In this document: positions 46,483 to 54,545 of the stretch, piece after piece
Position numbering within the stretch: position 1 is the first letter of the stretch
How the letters are laid out: the number at the start of each line of letters is the position of its first letter
Source of the DNA: CANDOC01 sp965261725
GTDB taxonomy: Bacteria > Pseudomonadota > Gammaproteobacteria > Pseudomonadales > Endozoicomonadaceae
Direction of reading: 5' to 3'
Length of the DNA: 64,000 nt
Assembly (NCBI GenBank): GCA_965261725.1
Contig: CBDHDU010000045.1
Location: 7,296-71,295, forward strand
Position numbers and translations under genes: made by a program
Notes under the pieces: generated by a model
What the model was told of the DNA's origin: nothing
The model's input: the letters and a program-made list of their open reading frames with translations, nothing else
Databases searched by the model: none

Positions 46483-47595
46483 ATGACGGATTGTGTGCTT
46501 TTTGAAGAACTGACAACTGTCAGTGGTCATAAAATTGGTCGCGCCACACTCAATGCTGAAAAATCCCTGAATGCCCTCAGTCTGGATATGATAGATCTGC
46601 TATATCCCAAACTGCTGGACTGGGCAGAAGATTCATCGATTGCAGCAGTCTTTCTGGAAGGTGCTGGTGAAAAAGGCTTTTGTGCCGGTGGCGATGTGCG
46701 GCGTCTGTGGGACTGCATGCAGGAAGATACTCCGGATAACCGGGCGTTCTGCGAAGGTTTCTTTACCCGTGAATATAAACTGGATCATCTGATCCATCGC
46801 TTTCCAAAACCTTTGGTGGTCTGGGGTGGTGGTATTGTCATGGGTGGTGGTTTGGGATTAATGGCTGGCGCTTCCCACCGGGTAGTTACGGAAACCACCC
46901 GGATTGCGATGCCGGAAATAACCATTGGTCTGTTTCCAGATGTGGGTGGCAGCTACTTCCTGAACCGCATGCCTGCACATATCGGTTTGTTTCTCGGGCT
47001 GACGGCCTGCCATATCAATGGTACTGATGCGCTTTATCTGAATATGGCTGACCGGATGCTGCCACAGGATGCGCGGGAAGAACTGGTTGCGACGATGCAG
47101 TCCGCGAACTGGTCAACCGATAAAACGGCCAACAGTCGTACATTAGATAGCATTTTACGTCAGCTCGAACAGGCAGACAAACCAGCCCCGCAAGTTGAAC
47201 CACGACTGGAGATAATTCGGGAACTGGTTGATCGTGATTCTCTGCCGGAAATCATGTCGGCACTGGAAGCTCTGGAAACCGATGATAAGTGGTTACAGAA
47301 AGCAAAAGATGCCGCATCTCACGGCAGCCCTGCAGCGGCATTTCTGATTTATGAAATGTATCAGCGGGGCAAACGCTGGTCGCTGGCAGAAACCTTCCGT
47401 CATGAGCTTGACCTGGCAGTGAACTGCACCCGTAACGGAGAGTTCAGTGAAGGTGTGCGGGCCTTGTTAGTTGATAAAGGCCGGAATCCAAAATGGCAGT
47501 TTAGCTCGGTTACAGAAGTTGATCGAGAATGGATTGATGCACAGCTTCAGTCACCCTGGGCTGAAGGTGAGCATCCATTGCTAAGTCTGACCTGA
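46483..47595 (+). CDS. 3-hydroxyisobutyryl-CoA hydrolase
   Basis: A 370-residue crotonase-fold thioesterase that releases 3-hydroxyisobutyrate from its CoA ester, protecting the cell from methacrylyl-CoA. It is longer than ordinary hydratases, as expected for the HIBYL-CoA hydrolase subgroup. It has GEKGFCAGGDVRRLWDCM, GGGIVMGGGLGLMAGASHRVV and MPEITIGLFPDVGGSYFLNRMP, all highly conserved in this subgroup. An AAGAAGGAAG ribosome-binding site precedes the ATG. The later steps (mmsB, mmsA) are not in the window. Confidence 0.92.
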   Translation: MTDCVLFEELTTVSGHKIGRATLNAEKSLNALSLDMIDLLYPKLLDWAEDSSIAAVFLEGAGEKGFCAGGDVRRLWDCMQEDTPDNRAFCEGFFTREYKLDHLIHRFPKPLVVWGGGIVMGGGLGLMAGASHRVVTETTRIAMPEITIGLFPDVGGSYFLNRMPAHIGLFLGLTACHINGTDALYLNMADRMLPQDAREELVATMQSANWSTDKTANSRTLDSILRQLEQADKPAPQVEPRLEIIRELVDRDSLPEIMSALEALETDDKWLQKAKDAASHGSPAAAFLIYEMYQRGKRWSLAETFRHELDLAVNCTRNGEFSEGVRALLVDKGRNPKWQFSSVTEVDREWIDAQLQSPWAEGEHPLLSLT

Positions 47596-47616
47596 AATAT
47601 TGATTGAGTAATCTCT

Positions 47617-48309
47617 GTGAAGTATCAGTCAGTTGTTGTGCTTACCGGTGCCGGTGTTTCCGCCGAATCCGGTATTAAAACCTTCCGCGCCAGCGATGGC
47701 TTATGGGAAAACCAACCGGTGAAAGAGGTTGCCACTCCGGAAGGTTTTGCCCGTAATCCGTCGCGGGTACAGAATTTCTATAATCAACGGCGGCAACAAC
47801 TGGCTGAAGTAGAGCCAAATAGAGCTCATCTGGCGCTGGCTGAATTTGAATGGTCTTTTAACGGTGGTTTTCTGCTAATCACCCAGAATGTCGATGATCT
47901 GCATGAAAGAGCAGGGAGCCGTAACCTGATTCATATGCATGGAGAGTTGAAGAAGGCTCGTTGTCTTGACTGTGATTATGTGTCGGTGCAGGAAGGTGAT
48001 CTGGGTATTAACAGTCTGTGTCCGAACTGCCACAGCGTTGGTCTGTTACGTCCACATATTGTCTGGTTTGGCGAAATGCCGCTGGAAATGGAGTTCATCG
48101 AAGAACAGCTGGCTAATTGCGATTTGTTCATTGCAATCGGCACATCGGGCAATGTTTATCCTGCGGCCGGTTTCTTTTATGAGGCACAGCGGGCTGGTGC
48201 ACATACAGTAGAGCTGAATCTCGATCCTGGCGAAAATGCTTCTTTGTTCGATGAACAGATTTGTGGACCCGCTACCACGATTGTTGCTGATTATTTAAAG
48301 ACATTATGA
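47617..48309 (+). CDS. cobB: Class III sirtuin, NAD-dependent deacylase
   Basis: A 230-residue sirtuin that removes lysine acyl groups using NAD. Motifs GAGVSAESGIKTFR, TQNVDDLHERAGSRNLIHMHGEL (catalytic His) and AIGTSGNVYPAAGF are present. Zinc ligands are the Cys pairs CLDCDY and CPNCHS. A Tyr-x-x-Arg motif in FYNQRRQQL is the class III signature linked to desuccinylation as in E. coli CobB. The gene starts at GTG 47617 and follows the valine genes by 21 bases, so it may share their transcript. This placement next to acyl-CoA-producing enzymes is suggestive. Confidence 0.93.
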   Translation: MKYQSVVVLTGAGVSAESGIKTFRASDGLWENQPVKEVATPEGFARNPSRVQNFYNQRRQQLAEVEPNRAHLALAEFEWSFNGGFLLITQNVDDLHERAGSRNLIHMHGELKKARCLDCDYVSVQEGDLGINSLCPNCHSVGLLRPHIVWFGEMPLEMEFIEEQLANCDLFIAIGTSGNVYPAAGFFYEAQRAGAHTVELNLDPGENASLFDEQICGPATTIVADYLKTL

Positions 48310-48344
48310 AAAACCAGATATAATAGGCGCGTTATTCACGCTGT

Positions 48345-48911
48345 ATGAAGTTATTAATGTCACGCGCCTTATCTGCCTGCCCCCACCAGTTTTGCCTGTT
48401 AACCCATGCGGTTGAGTTTTCCAAACCGACGAATACCGGACGGCTGGTTACTCAACAACTACCGGGCACTCTGGTATTAGAGTGGAGCAGGGTGGAGCCT
48501 CCCACGGCTTTACTGGAGTTATTGCAGCAAGATGATTGTCAGCCTTTACTGGTTTTTCCTGAGGCGTTAGCGATTTACCATGCTGATGAGCACTGTTACC
48601 CTGAATCGTTTCCTGCCGCAGAAAGTAAACTGTTTATTATTCTCGATGCCACCTGGCAACAGGCTCGCAAGATTTATCGGCAGAGCCCCTACCTGCATAC
48701 ATTGTCGATTTATAATGTGAGAAATCCGCCTCCTTCTATCTATTCACTTCGGCGTAATCAACAACCTGGACATTTATGTACGGCTGAAGTTGTTGCTCAA
48801 ATACTGAGACAGAAAGAACAGGTCGTGGTGGCAGAGCAACTAATAAAGGCAGTAACAGAGTTTTGTGAAAACTATCAGGGTAAAAAGCACTCTGAATCGC
48901 TAACAAGATAG
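48345..48911 (+). CDS. DTW-domain protein, probable tRNA-uridine aminocarboxypropyltransferase
   Basis: A 188-residue DTW-family (SPOUT-like) protein. The signature appears as LDATWQQARKIYRQSP (about 101-116), followed by LRRNQQPGHLCTAEVVAQIL. The N-terminal CxxxxxC region is shorter than in TapT, and only CPHQFCLLTHAVEFSKPTNTGRL is found. Family members use S-adenosylmethionine to add an acp group to uridine in tRNA. The start is ATG 48345, with MSRALS at residue 5 as an alternative. The gene's stop overlaps the OxyR-like site ahead of grxA. Confidence 0.8.
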   Translation: MKLLMSRALSACPHQFCLLTHAVEFSKPTNTGRLVTQQLPGTLVLEWSRVEPPTALLELLQQDDCQPLLVFPEALAIYHADEHCYPESFPAAESKLFIILDATWQQARKIYRQSPYLHTLSIYNVRNPPPSIYSLRRNQQPGHLCTAEVVAQILRQKEQVVVAEQLIKAVTEFCENYQGKKHSESLTR

Positions 48912-48944
48912 ATGATCTCTATCAATGCTATAGCCAGAATTGAG
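48908..48944 (+). promoter_or_regulatory. OxyR-like binding site and promoter of grxA
   Basis: Two ATAG-n7-CTAT type half-sites lie with a 7-base gap. The first, 48908-48922, is perfect in its four-base boxes. The second, 48930-48944, has ATAG but TGAG at its end. A weak -35 (TTCAAC, 48945-48950) directly follows, and TATAGT at 48968-48973 is a good -10 with a 17-base spacer. This fits OxyR activation of grxA as known in E. coli. Confidence 0.6.
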
Positions 48945-49012
48945 TTCAACTATAAACACTGACGAATTATAGTAGCGGCAATTTTGTAATTATCACTACA
49001 GGGGTGAACAAG

Positions 49013-49255
49013 ATGGATCGTTTTACTGTATTTGGTCGTCCGGGCTGCGGTTTCTGTGTGCAGGCCAAACGGGTTCTGGAAATGAAAGAATTACCATTCA
49101 GATATATTGATATTCATGAAGAAGGAATTACAAAGGAAGACTTGGAAAAGACCGTTGGAAAACCTGTTCACACTGTGCCGCAGATTTTCCATGGCCAGAA
49201 ATATATTGGTGGTTACACCGATCTGGATGCTTACCTGAAAGAACTGTCTATCTGA
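49013..49255 (+). CDS. grxA: Glutaredoxin 1
   Basis: An 80-residue glutaredoxin. The active site is GRPGCGFCVQAKRVLE (Cys-Gly-Phe-Cys, unlike the CPYC of E. coli). The GSH-binding cis-Pro is in KPVHTVPQIFHGQKYIGGYTDLDAYL, and DIHEEGITKEDLEKTVGKPV matches GrxA. I chose ATG 49013 over GTG 49004 because AGGGG lies 8 bases upstream. It reduces mixed disulfides and ribonucleotide reductase. An OxyR-like site lies upstream, so peroxide induction is likely. Confidence 0.92.
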   Translation: MDRFTVFGRPGCGFCVQAKRVLEMKELPFRYIDIHEEGITKEDLEKTVGKPVHTVPQIFHGQKYIGGYTDLDAYLKELSI

Positions 49256-49281
49256 TTTCAGAGATTATTTTCCATATCCTC

Positions 49282-49305
49282 GCCGGCTGACCAGCCGGCT
49301 TGGTT
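49282..49305 (+). terminator. Hairpin after grxA
   Basis: GCCGGCT (49282-49288) and AGCCGGC (49293-49299) form a 7-base GC-rich stem with a 4-base loop, followed by TTGGTT. It sits about 25 bases after the grxA stop. Confidence 0.6.
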
Positions 49306-49351
49306 CCTGATGGCCAAACAAGGACAACATATATGGCCAATGATGTTATTT

Positions 49352-50461
49352 CTAATGTTTCCAGTACATCGAGCTGGCAACTACCTCAAGTAGTCGTTCA
49401 ATATCATCAGGATAAACCTCACCAATATTTCCAATCCGAAAACAATTGGCTTTCGATATTTTGCCAGGGTAAATCACAAAACCTTTATCTTTTAACATGC
49501 CGTAGAAGATCTTGAACTGATAATCAGTATTTTCCGGTGGCACAAATGAGGTGATAAAAGGTGAATGATGCCTCCGAGCTAGCAGGCATTTGAAACCAAG
49601 TGCTTCCATACCCTCTACCAATTGTTTCTGATTGCTGGTGTAGCGTTGAAATCGAGCTTCAATACCACCTTCATCTTCCAGTTCCAGTAAAGCCTGATAA
49701 AACGCTCGTACGCAGTGAGTAGGGGAGGTGAAGCGCCATTTTCCCTGATTGTCTTCCATGCAGCGCCATTGGGAATACAGGTCAAGTGAAAGTGAGCGGG
49801 CGCGACCCTTACATTTTACCAGTGAATCCTCACGGGCAATCACAAAACCAAATCCGGGTACACCCTGCAGACATTTGTTGGGGGAGCTTATAAGGTAATG
49901 AATTCCCAGCTTACTCATATCAATCGGCATGCCACCGAAACTGCTCATGGCATCAACAATCAGGCGGCGGTTTTGTTTATTCACTATATCGCAAACTGCT
50001 TCCAGAGGATTAAGCATGCCGGTGGTTGTCTCACAGTGAACCATCGTTACATGAGTGATACCGGGATCGCCAGATAATATCCGATCAATTTCATCGGGCG
50101 AGGGAGCCACCATTTCGTTACAGTGGTATATGTGATGACGGACTTTAAGATAACGGGCAATCTCACCTGCGCGGGCACCGTAGGCGCCGTTATCAATTAC
50201 CAGCAGTTTGCCATGTTCCGGCACAATGCTTCCAATGGCCGCTTCTACGGATGCGGTTCCACTGCCTTGCATCAGTACAGCTGTGTAACCGGATTCTGAT
50301 GATGCCATTTTTGCCAGTCGTGTCCGGATTTGCTGCACAATCCCGACGTTATAATCTTCATCCCAGGTACACCAGTCCATCATCATAGACTGGCGTACAC
50401 CGGTAGAGGTTGTCAGAGGACCAGGTGTTAACAACAGATAAGGATTGTCGGCAATACTCAT
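49352..50461 (-). CDS. phnW: 2-aminoethylphosphonate-pyruvate transaminase
   Basis: A 369-residue class V aminotransferase that moves the amino group of 2-aminoethylphosphonate to pyruvate, giving phosphonoacetaldehyde and alanine. PLP-binding Lys is in YLISSPNKCLQGVPGFGFV. The N-terminal YLLLTPGPLTTSTGVR and the VDAMSSFGGMPIDM block are typical of PhnW. I chose ATG 50461 (MSIADNPYLLL), since the 20 upstream codons are not family-like. No phnX or phosphonate transporter is near, so the product's fate is unclear. It is convergent with grxA. Confidence 0.9.
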   Translation of the reverse strand: MSIADNPYLLLTPGPLTTSTGVRQSMMMDWCTWDEDYNVGIVQQIRTRLAKMASSESGYTAVLMQGSGTASVEAAIGSIVPEHGKLLVIDNGAYGARAGEIARYLKVRHHIYHCNEMVAPSPDEIDRILSGDPGITHVTMVHCETTTGMLNPLEAVCDIVNKQNRRLIVDAMSSFGGMPIDMSKLGIHYLISSPNKCLQGVPGFGFVIAREDSLVKCKGRARSLSLDLYSQWRCMEDNQGKWRFTSPTHCVRAFYQALLELEDEGGIEARFQRYTSNQKQLVEGMEALGFKCLLARRHHSPFITSFVPPENTDYQFKIFYGMLKDKGFVIYPGKISKANCFRIGNIGEVYPDDIERLLEVVASSMYWKH

Positions 50462-50778
50462 CAGGGTACTCGTAGAAAAAGCGCGCCAAAGAAAATGAGA
50501 GTTATTACAGTAGCAAAACATCCGGTATCGGGCTTATATATTTATTCCAGTCTGAATCAGGCAGTAGCCATGCATTACGGCTGCTATGTTGCATAGCGAT
50601 GCTCAATACAAATTTAGTGCTGTTTCGGATATACCGTATCTCTTTCCTGCGTCTCTCAGCATACACTCCAAATCAAACAGTAAATAAGAATGTGATGACG
50701 ATAGCCGAGATGCTGGCGAATATCACACCGGAGCCCCGCCGGTCGCGGGAAAGTTATTCGATCAGGGTACTATTTATT
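50462..50778. other. Intergenic region between phnW and the small secreted protein
   Basis: 317 bases with no recognisable gene. A frame open from 50599 runs into the next gene, but its first 60 codons have no ribosome-binding site and no family-like content. Two divergent promoters should lie here; I could not assign their elements. Confidence 0.4.
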
Positions 50779-51123
50779 ATGCGCAAGTTGGTTCTGGGTG
50801 CTGCCATTATTTCCAGTCTGGCATTGCCGGTCGGTGCAGAATATTCACGCTTCAATGAAAAGGAATTAACACCGGGCCAGAGCCTTGAACTGGTGGTGCG
50901 GGTAATGAATGAAGCCATGGATGATATTCGTGATCTGCGTAACGCTTACTTCCAGCAGTGTGAACAGAGCATGCGTCTGGGAGGTGCTGAAAGCCTTGAT
51001 ATCCAAAGCAACTGCAGTGCACAGGCTGATGAAAAAATGATTTCTCTGCTGAGTGCCGCTGTAACCCGAGCCTACAGTGCGGGTCAGGAAAGCAGTGAGG
51101 AATATCGTACCCGTGGCTGGTAA
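50779..51123 (+). CDS. Small secreted protein (114 aa)
   Basis: The product begins with a Sec signal peptide, MRKLVLGAAIISSLALPVGA. The mature part of about 94 residues is helical and charged with two Cys (QQCEQSMRLGG and QSNCSAQADEKM), which could form a disulfide. Family not recognised. ATG 50779 was chosen because the signal peptide begins there; the frame is open upstream. A perfect 22-base palindrome follows the gene. Confidence 0.65.
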   Translation: MRKLVLGAAIISSLALPVGAEYSRFNEKELTPGQSLELVVRVMNEAMDDIRDLRNAYFQQCEQSMRLGGAESLDIQSNCSAQADEKMISLLSAAVTRAYSAGQESSEEYRTRGW

Positions 51124-51138
51124 GTAATAAAATGAGCT

Positions 51139-51160
51139 CCGGTGATCATATGATCACCGG
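51139..51160. terminator. 22-bp perfect palindrome after the secreted protein gene
   Basis: CCGGTGATCATATGATCACCGG is self-complementary and lies 15 bases after the stop codon at 51121-51123. Without a T tract it may be a stabilising hairpin or a protein-binding site rather than a terminator. Confidence 0.45.
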
Positions 51161-51221
51161 TCATAATCAATCAACTCTATCTTACGGCTACGGTTGCAAA
51201 CGATAGTAAACTTAAAATGTG

Positions 51222-52034
51222 TTAGCAGTTAACTTCGGCCCAGATCGGCGCATGATCGGAGGGTTTTTCCATGCCTCTGACCATGTAATCCACCCCGGCA
51301 CCGGAGCAGTGATCTTTCAAGCCATCAGATAACAGGATGTGGTCAATCCGCAGGCCACGCTTGGGCTCTCGCTCAAAGCCCCGGCTGCGGTAATCAAACC
51401 AGCTGAACTCATCGTTCTTATCAGGGTAATGCAGCCGGTAGCTGTCACTGAAACCCCAGCTCAACAGCTTCTGGTACCATTCCCGCTCCTGGGGAAGGAA
51501 GCTGCATTTGCCGGTTTTCAGCCAGCGTTTGGCATTATCCGGGCCAATACCGATATCGAAGTCATTTGGGGAAATATTGAAATCGCCCATCACGATAACA
51601 TTGTCGGAAGGTTTGAAATTGTTCTGCAGATATTGCTGTAAATCAGCATAGAATTTGGTTTTGGCGGGGAATTTGGTTTTGTGGGCTCGGTTTTCACCCT
51701 GAGGGAAGTAGCCGTTAATGACGGTTAGCTTACCTTTAGGTGTTTCGAATTCACCGATGATCATTCGCCGCTGACTGTCTTCAGCATCGCCGGGGAAGCC
51801 GCGCTGTACCGATACCGGTTGCTGACGACAGAGCAGGGCAACGCCATAGTGGGTTTTCTGTCCATAGAAATAAGGCTCGTAGCCCATTTCCCGGATTGCT
51901 TCGATAGGGAAGTCTTCATCGGTCACCTTGCTTTCCTGGATGCCGATAATATCCGGGGCATGACGGTCAGTCAGTGCCTGCAGCTGGTGAAAGCGCACCC
52001 GGATCCCGTTGGTATTGAAAGAGACAAGCTTCAT
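51222..52034 (-). CDS. xthA: Exonuclease III
   Basis: A 270-residue AP endonuclease and 3'-5' exonuclease for base-excision repair. The conserved residues are Glu in IIGIQESKVTDEDFP, Asp in VMGDFNISPND and His in PSDHAPIWAEV; FNTNGIRVRFHQL begins the protein. ATG 52034 was chosen because CAGGA lies about 8 bases upstream; the 36 codons before it do not match the family. Cytosolic and monocistronic. Confidence 0.93.
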   Translation of the reverse strand: MKLVSFNTNGIRVRFHQLQALTDRHAPDIIGIQESKVTDEDFPIEAIREMGYEPYFYGQKTHYGVALLCRQQPVSVQRGFPGDAEDSQRRMIIGEFETPKGKLTVINGYFPQGENRAHKTKFPAKTKFYADLQQYLQNNFKPSDNVIVMGDFNISPNDFDIGIGPDNAKRWLKTGKCSFLPQEREWYQKLLSWGFSDSYRLHYPDKNDEFSWFDYRSRGFEREPKRGLRIDHILLSDGLKDHCSGAGVDYMVRGMEKPSDHAPIWAEVNC

Positions 52035-52215
52035 CCGTAGTCCTGACGGTGAACAAAGAAACGGGTAATCACTATAAGGGGAAGGGTGTAGGGGTGCAAC
52101 GGGTTTTATTGTTTCAGCTTCAGTACGGTCGATGGCTGTCACTCACAGTCAAAAAACTGCAGTATTTGATTTATGTTGCAGCTAAAGCATGAAGCAGAAT
52201 GAGTAGCAAATATTA

Positions 52216-52614
52216 TTAATCTGTTGCTTCTGCAACGAGTTCTTTGTAACCGGTTGCCAGGTCAAGCTGCCTGAGAAAGCGCTGACCCGGAATCACGCCG
52301 ATAATAATTTCGGCGGTTGTGTATATAGGACAACCAGACGTCAGGTGTCCTCCTATCATTTTTCCTTCATGATCTGCCAGGCTGATGTGCAGATGCACCC
52401 CTTGCAATCCTAGCGTGCCCACGAGAGATACAACTTCGAAGGGACCTTGAAATGTTTTCTTGATACTCGCATCAGCGAGCCGGAGTCGGGCAGTTTTCAG
52501 GCTACCAACACAGGTGACAATGCAGCCTGCTTCAACAGAGTGATCAGTAACAAACCGTTCAACAGCTGTTCTAAGGTCTTCGTCGGGTTTCAGGCGCAGT
52601 GTATAGGTATACAT
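52216..52614 (-). CDS. PPC (DUF296) domain protein
   Basis: A 132-residue protein that consists of a PPC domain: MYTYTLRLKPDEDLRTAVERF at its start, GCIVTCVGSLKTARLRLAD in the middle and the typical HLHISLADHEGKMIGGHLTSGCPIYTTAEIIIGVI. In plants the domain is found with AT-hook motifs. In bacteria it stands alone, forms trimers and is of unknown function. The ATG at 52614 has AAGAG 8 bases upstream. It is divergent from the ADP-ribosyltransferase-like gene. Confidence 0.88.
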   Translation of the reverse strand: MYTYTLRLKPDEDLRTAVERFVTDHSVEAGCIVTCVGSLKTARLRLADASIKKTFQGPFEVVSLVGTLGLQGVHLHISLADHEGKMIGGHLTSGCPIYTTAEIIIGVIPGQRFLRQLDLATGYKELVAEATD

Positions 52615-52693
52615 TTTATACTCTTGATCATTTGCAGTTATCAAACCTACAGTCTCCTATTTAAGTTAAGTACCCAGCTCATGGTATGGAAGT

Positions 52694-53416
52694 ATGGTTA
52701 TAGACATAAAAGAGGAATTTATCGATGCGACGACAATGATCACCCAGCATTTACCAAAAGAACAATGGCACCTTGAAGGTTCATCTTCATATTGTTTTGA
52801 TGAGACTGCAGAGGAAGAAAGGGGAGGAACACGTTTCCCCCGTAAGGCTGCCCGACACTATTTTTCCGGTTTTGTTTTGCGGGGAGATGGGCGTGCACCG
52901 AGGATAATATATAAGCAAGGGTTTACACTTTATAACAGCTTAAGTGATGGCTGTGACATTCATCAGCGTATTGCCAAAGCAATGGGGGTCAGTCGCAAAA
53001 TGGCGAATACCGGCGCTGAAGGCATATCAACTACTTGCCTTTATAAATTTGCCAAAATATTCAAGCCTGAAGCCGGCTTTATTTATCTGATTGATGCCCG
53101 GGGGCTCTGGGGAGTTATTATCGAATTTTCCGATCAGCGTGAAGACCCACCGTATGTAGAAGTGAATTATGTTCACAACATACCGGCAAAATGTGTTCTC
53201 GGTGTTCTCGATGCCGGTTTAAAAAACAGGTTATATATCAATCCCGACTATTCCGGACTGGATAGTATAGGTCGCGGCGATTTTCGTGTAGTCGAACGTT
53301 ATCTGAGAGGCTCCATGCCTTGCCAGTTATCGTATCAACAGGCGCTGGAGAAAGAAAGAGCGACTCAGGCAAATTTGGCGTGGGCAGAAGATGCTGGCTG
53401 GGAAGTGCTTAATTGA
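52694..53416 (+). CDS. Putative ADP-ribosyltransferase toxin (cholera-toxin A-like)
   Basis: A 240-residue protein that shows the R-S-E plan of the cholera/heat-labile enterotoxin A family. R63 is in VLRGDGRAPRIIYKQGF, the S-T-T motif at 112-114 is in EGISTTCLYKFAK, and E156 is in YVEVNYVHNIPAKCVLGV, placed before the conserved IP. The residue two before E156 is Tyr rather than the Glu or Gln of ExE/QxE. The FIYLIDARG strand agrees with the fold. No signal peptide or B-subunit gene is seen, so export, if any, would need another system. The N-terminal 55 residues and the C-terminal 60 are unassigned. It would transfer ADP-ribose from NAD to a host or self protein. Confidence 0.65.
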   Translation: MVIDIKEEFIDATTMITQHLPKEQWHLEGSSSYCFDETAEEERGGTRFPRKAARHYFSGFVLRGDGRAPRIIYKQGFTLYNSLSDGCDIHQRIAKAMGVSRKMANTGAEGISTTCLYKFAKIFKPEAGFIYLIDARGLWGVIIEFSDQREDPPYVEVNYVHNIPAKCVLGVLDAGLKNRLYINPDYSGLDSIGRGDFRVVERYLRGSMPCQLSYQQALEKERATQANLAWAEDAGWEVLN

Positions 53417-54168
53417 TTATTGCGCATAATATATATTATGTTAAATTATCTGATTATCGATACAGCTCCTGCTTTGATAACTGCCCTCTGGCGCGATAAA
53501 TCTCAATTTTTTTTCACTCGAAACAAACTTAGATGCTTGTTTTTTTAATCTGATCTGTCTGGGTGTTTAAGTTAATTCCCGGTTGTGACTGGTCGTTTGT
53601 ATTTCTTGGATAGGAATGCAGAACGAGAGCTGCAATACAATATTAAGTGCATGCTCATAGTTTGGTTGGCAAGCGCTAATATTCGCCCTTCTTTTTCATC
53701 TTCATCATAACGTTTTACCTATAGCAAGATTAAATACTAGCTAATGTTCAAACGTTGGTGGTTTCGTAAGTTTGGATAAAGGTTTGGCTGGTTTATTCTG
53801 GTATTTAGAATTAACCATAACCTATTGATATTTAATGGTTTGCTATTTATGTTCAAAGCGTCATATGCCGTTATTAATAAACCGCCCTCTTCGTCTGTCC
53901 TGTGATATAAAACAAGTCGGTGCACTTATTTATTATAAATAGCCGTATCTTAACCGATATTTTATTCCAAAATAGTTAGTACGGTCATACAGTAAAAATC
54001 AGAAATTGGGACTATATTGCATCAAGATTTGCCAGAAAGGCTGCGATCTGTCTAATATCTAGTTTCGACGGAACGAAAATCGACAGCATTCATTGGCAGA
54101 TTATCAAGGCAGCAGCCTCTGGTGTCGTACACGACGAATAATAAACACTAGATAAAAATGGGTGACTT
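53417..54168. other. 752-base AT-rich gap without a supported gene
   Basis: This gap has low GC compared with its neighbours. A short stem with a T run (AAACAA at 53521-53526 with TTGTTTTTT) may terminate the upstream gene. A 62-codon ORF on the minus strand (53737-53925) has no ribosome-binding site or family. I see no RNA gene. The low GC and lack of genes fit a site of foreign DNA gain. Confidence 0.4.
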
Positions 54169-54498
54169 ATGAATCTTAAAGGACTTATTAAACTGACTGA
54201 CGTTCTGCAGGAATACCCTCTGACCATCATTCAATGGCAGATCCTGCTGGTTGTGGCTGAAAACCCCAACTCAACCATTACCGACCTGGTTAATGAAGGC
54301 AAGCTCAACTGTGGCACGCCCAGCGATATCGCTGTCAGCGTTAAGCGTTTGGGTGAAGGCCGCCATGACCGCCCTGGTCTGAAGCTGATCAAAAAAGTCC
54401 AGCACGAAGACGATGGTCGTTATTTCAAGCTTTCTCTGAGCGCTAAAGGCAAGAAGATGCTTGAAAAGATCAAAGGCAAGATCCGCACCGTACGTTAA
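54169..54498 (+). CDS. MarR-like winged-helix protein (109 aa)
   Basis: A small DNA-binding protein. A helix (LIKLTDVLQEYPLTIIQWQILLVVAENPN) precedes a helix-turn-helix (STITDLVNEGKLNCGTPSDIAVSVKRLGE). A wing follows in LKLIKKVQHEDDGRYFKLSLSAKGKKML. This layout is that of MarR proteins, though it is shorter. The basic C-terminus (KIKGKIRTVR) may contact DNA. Targets are unknown. It is convergent with the KfrA-like gene. Confidence 0.75.
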   Translation: MNLKGLIKLTDVLQEYPLTIIQWQILLVVAENPNSTITDLVNEGKLNCGTPSDIAVSVKRLGEGRHDRPGLKLIKKVQHEDDGRYFKLSLSAKGKKMLEKIKGKIRTVR

Positions 54499-54508
54499 GC
54501 CACCCTGC

Positions 54509-54530
54509 GGGCCTGAACGGAGTCAGGCCC
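54509..54530. terminator. Hairpin between winged-helix and KfrA-like genes
   Basis: GGGCCTGA (54509-54516) and TCAGGCCC (54523-54530) form an 8-base stem with the loop ACGGAG. It lies between two convergent stop codons and probably serves both, although a T tract is lacking. Confidence 0.5.
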
Positions 54531-54545
54531 AAGGTGTCGCGTACC

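Noticed and set aside
53737..53925. 62-codon minus-strand ORF in the 53.4-54.2 kb gap
   Set aside because: No ribosome-binding site, no recognisable motif, AT-rich low-complexity composition; likely chance.
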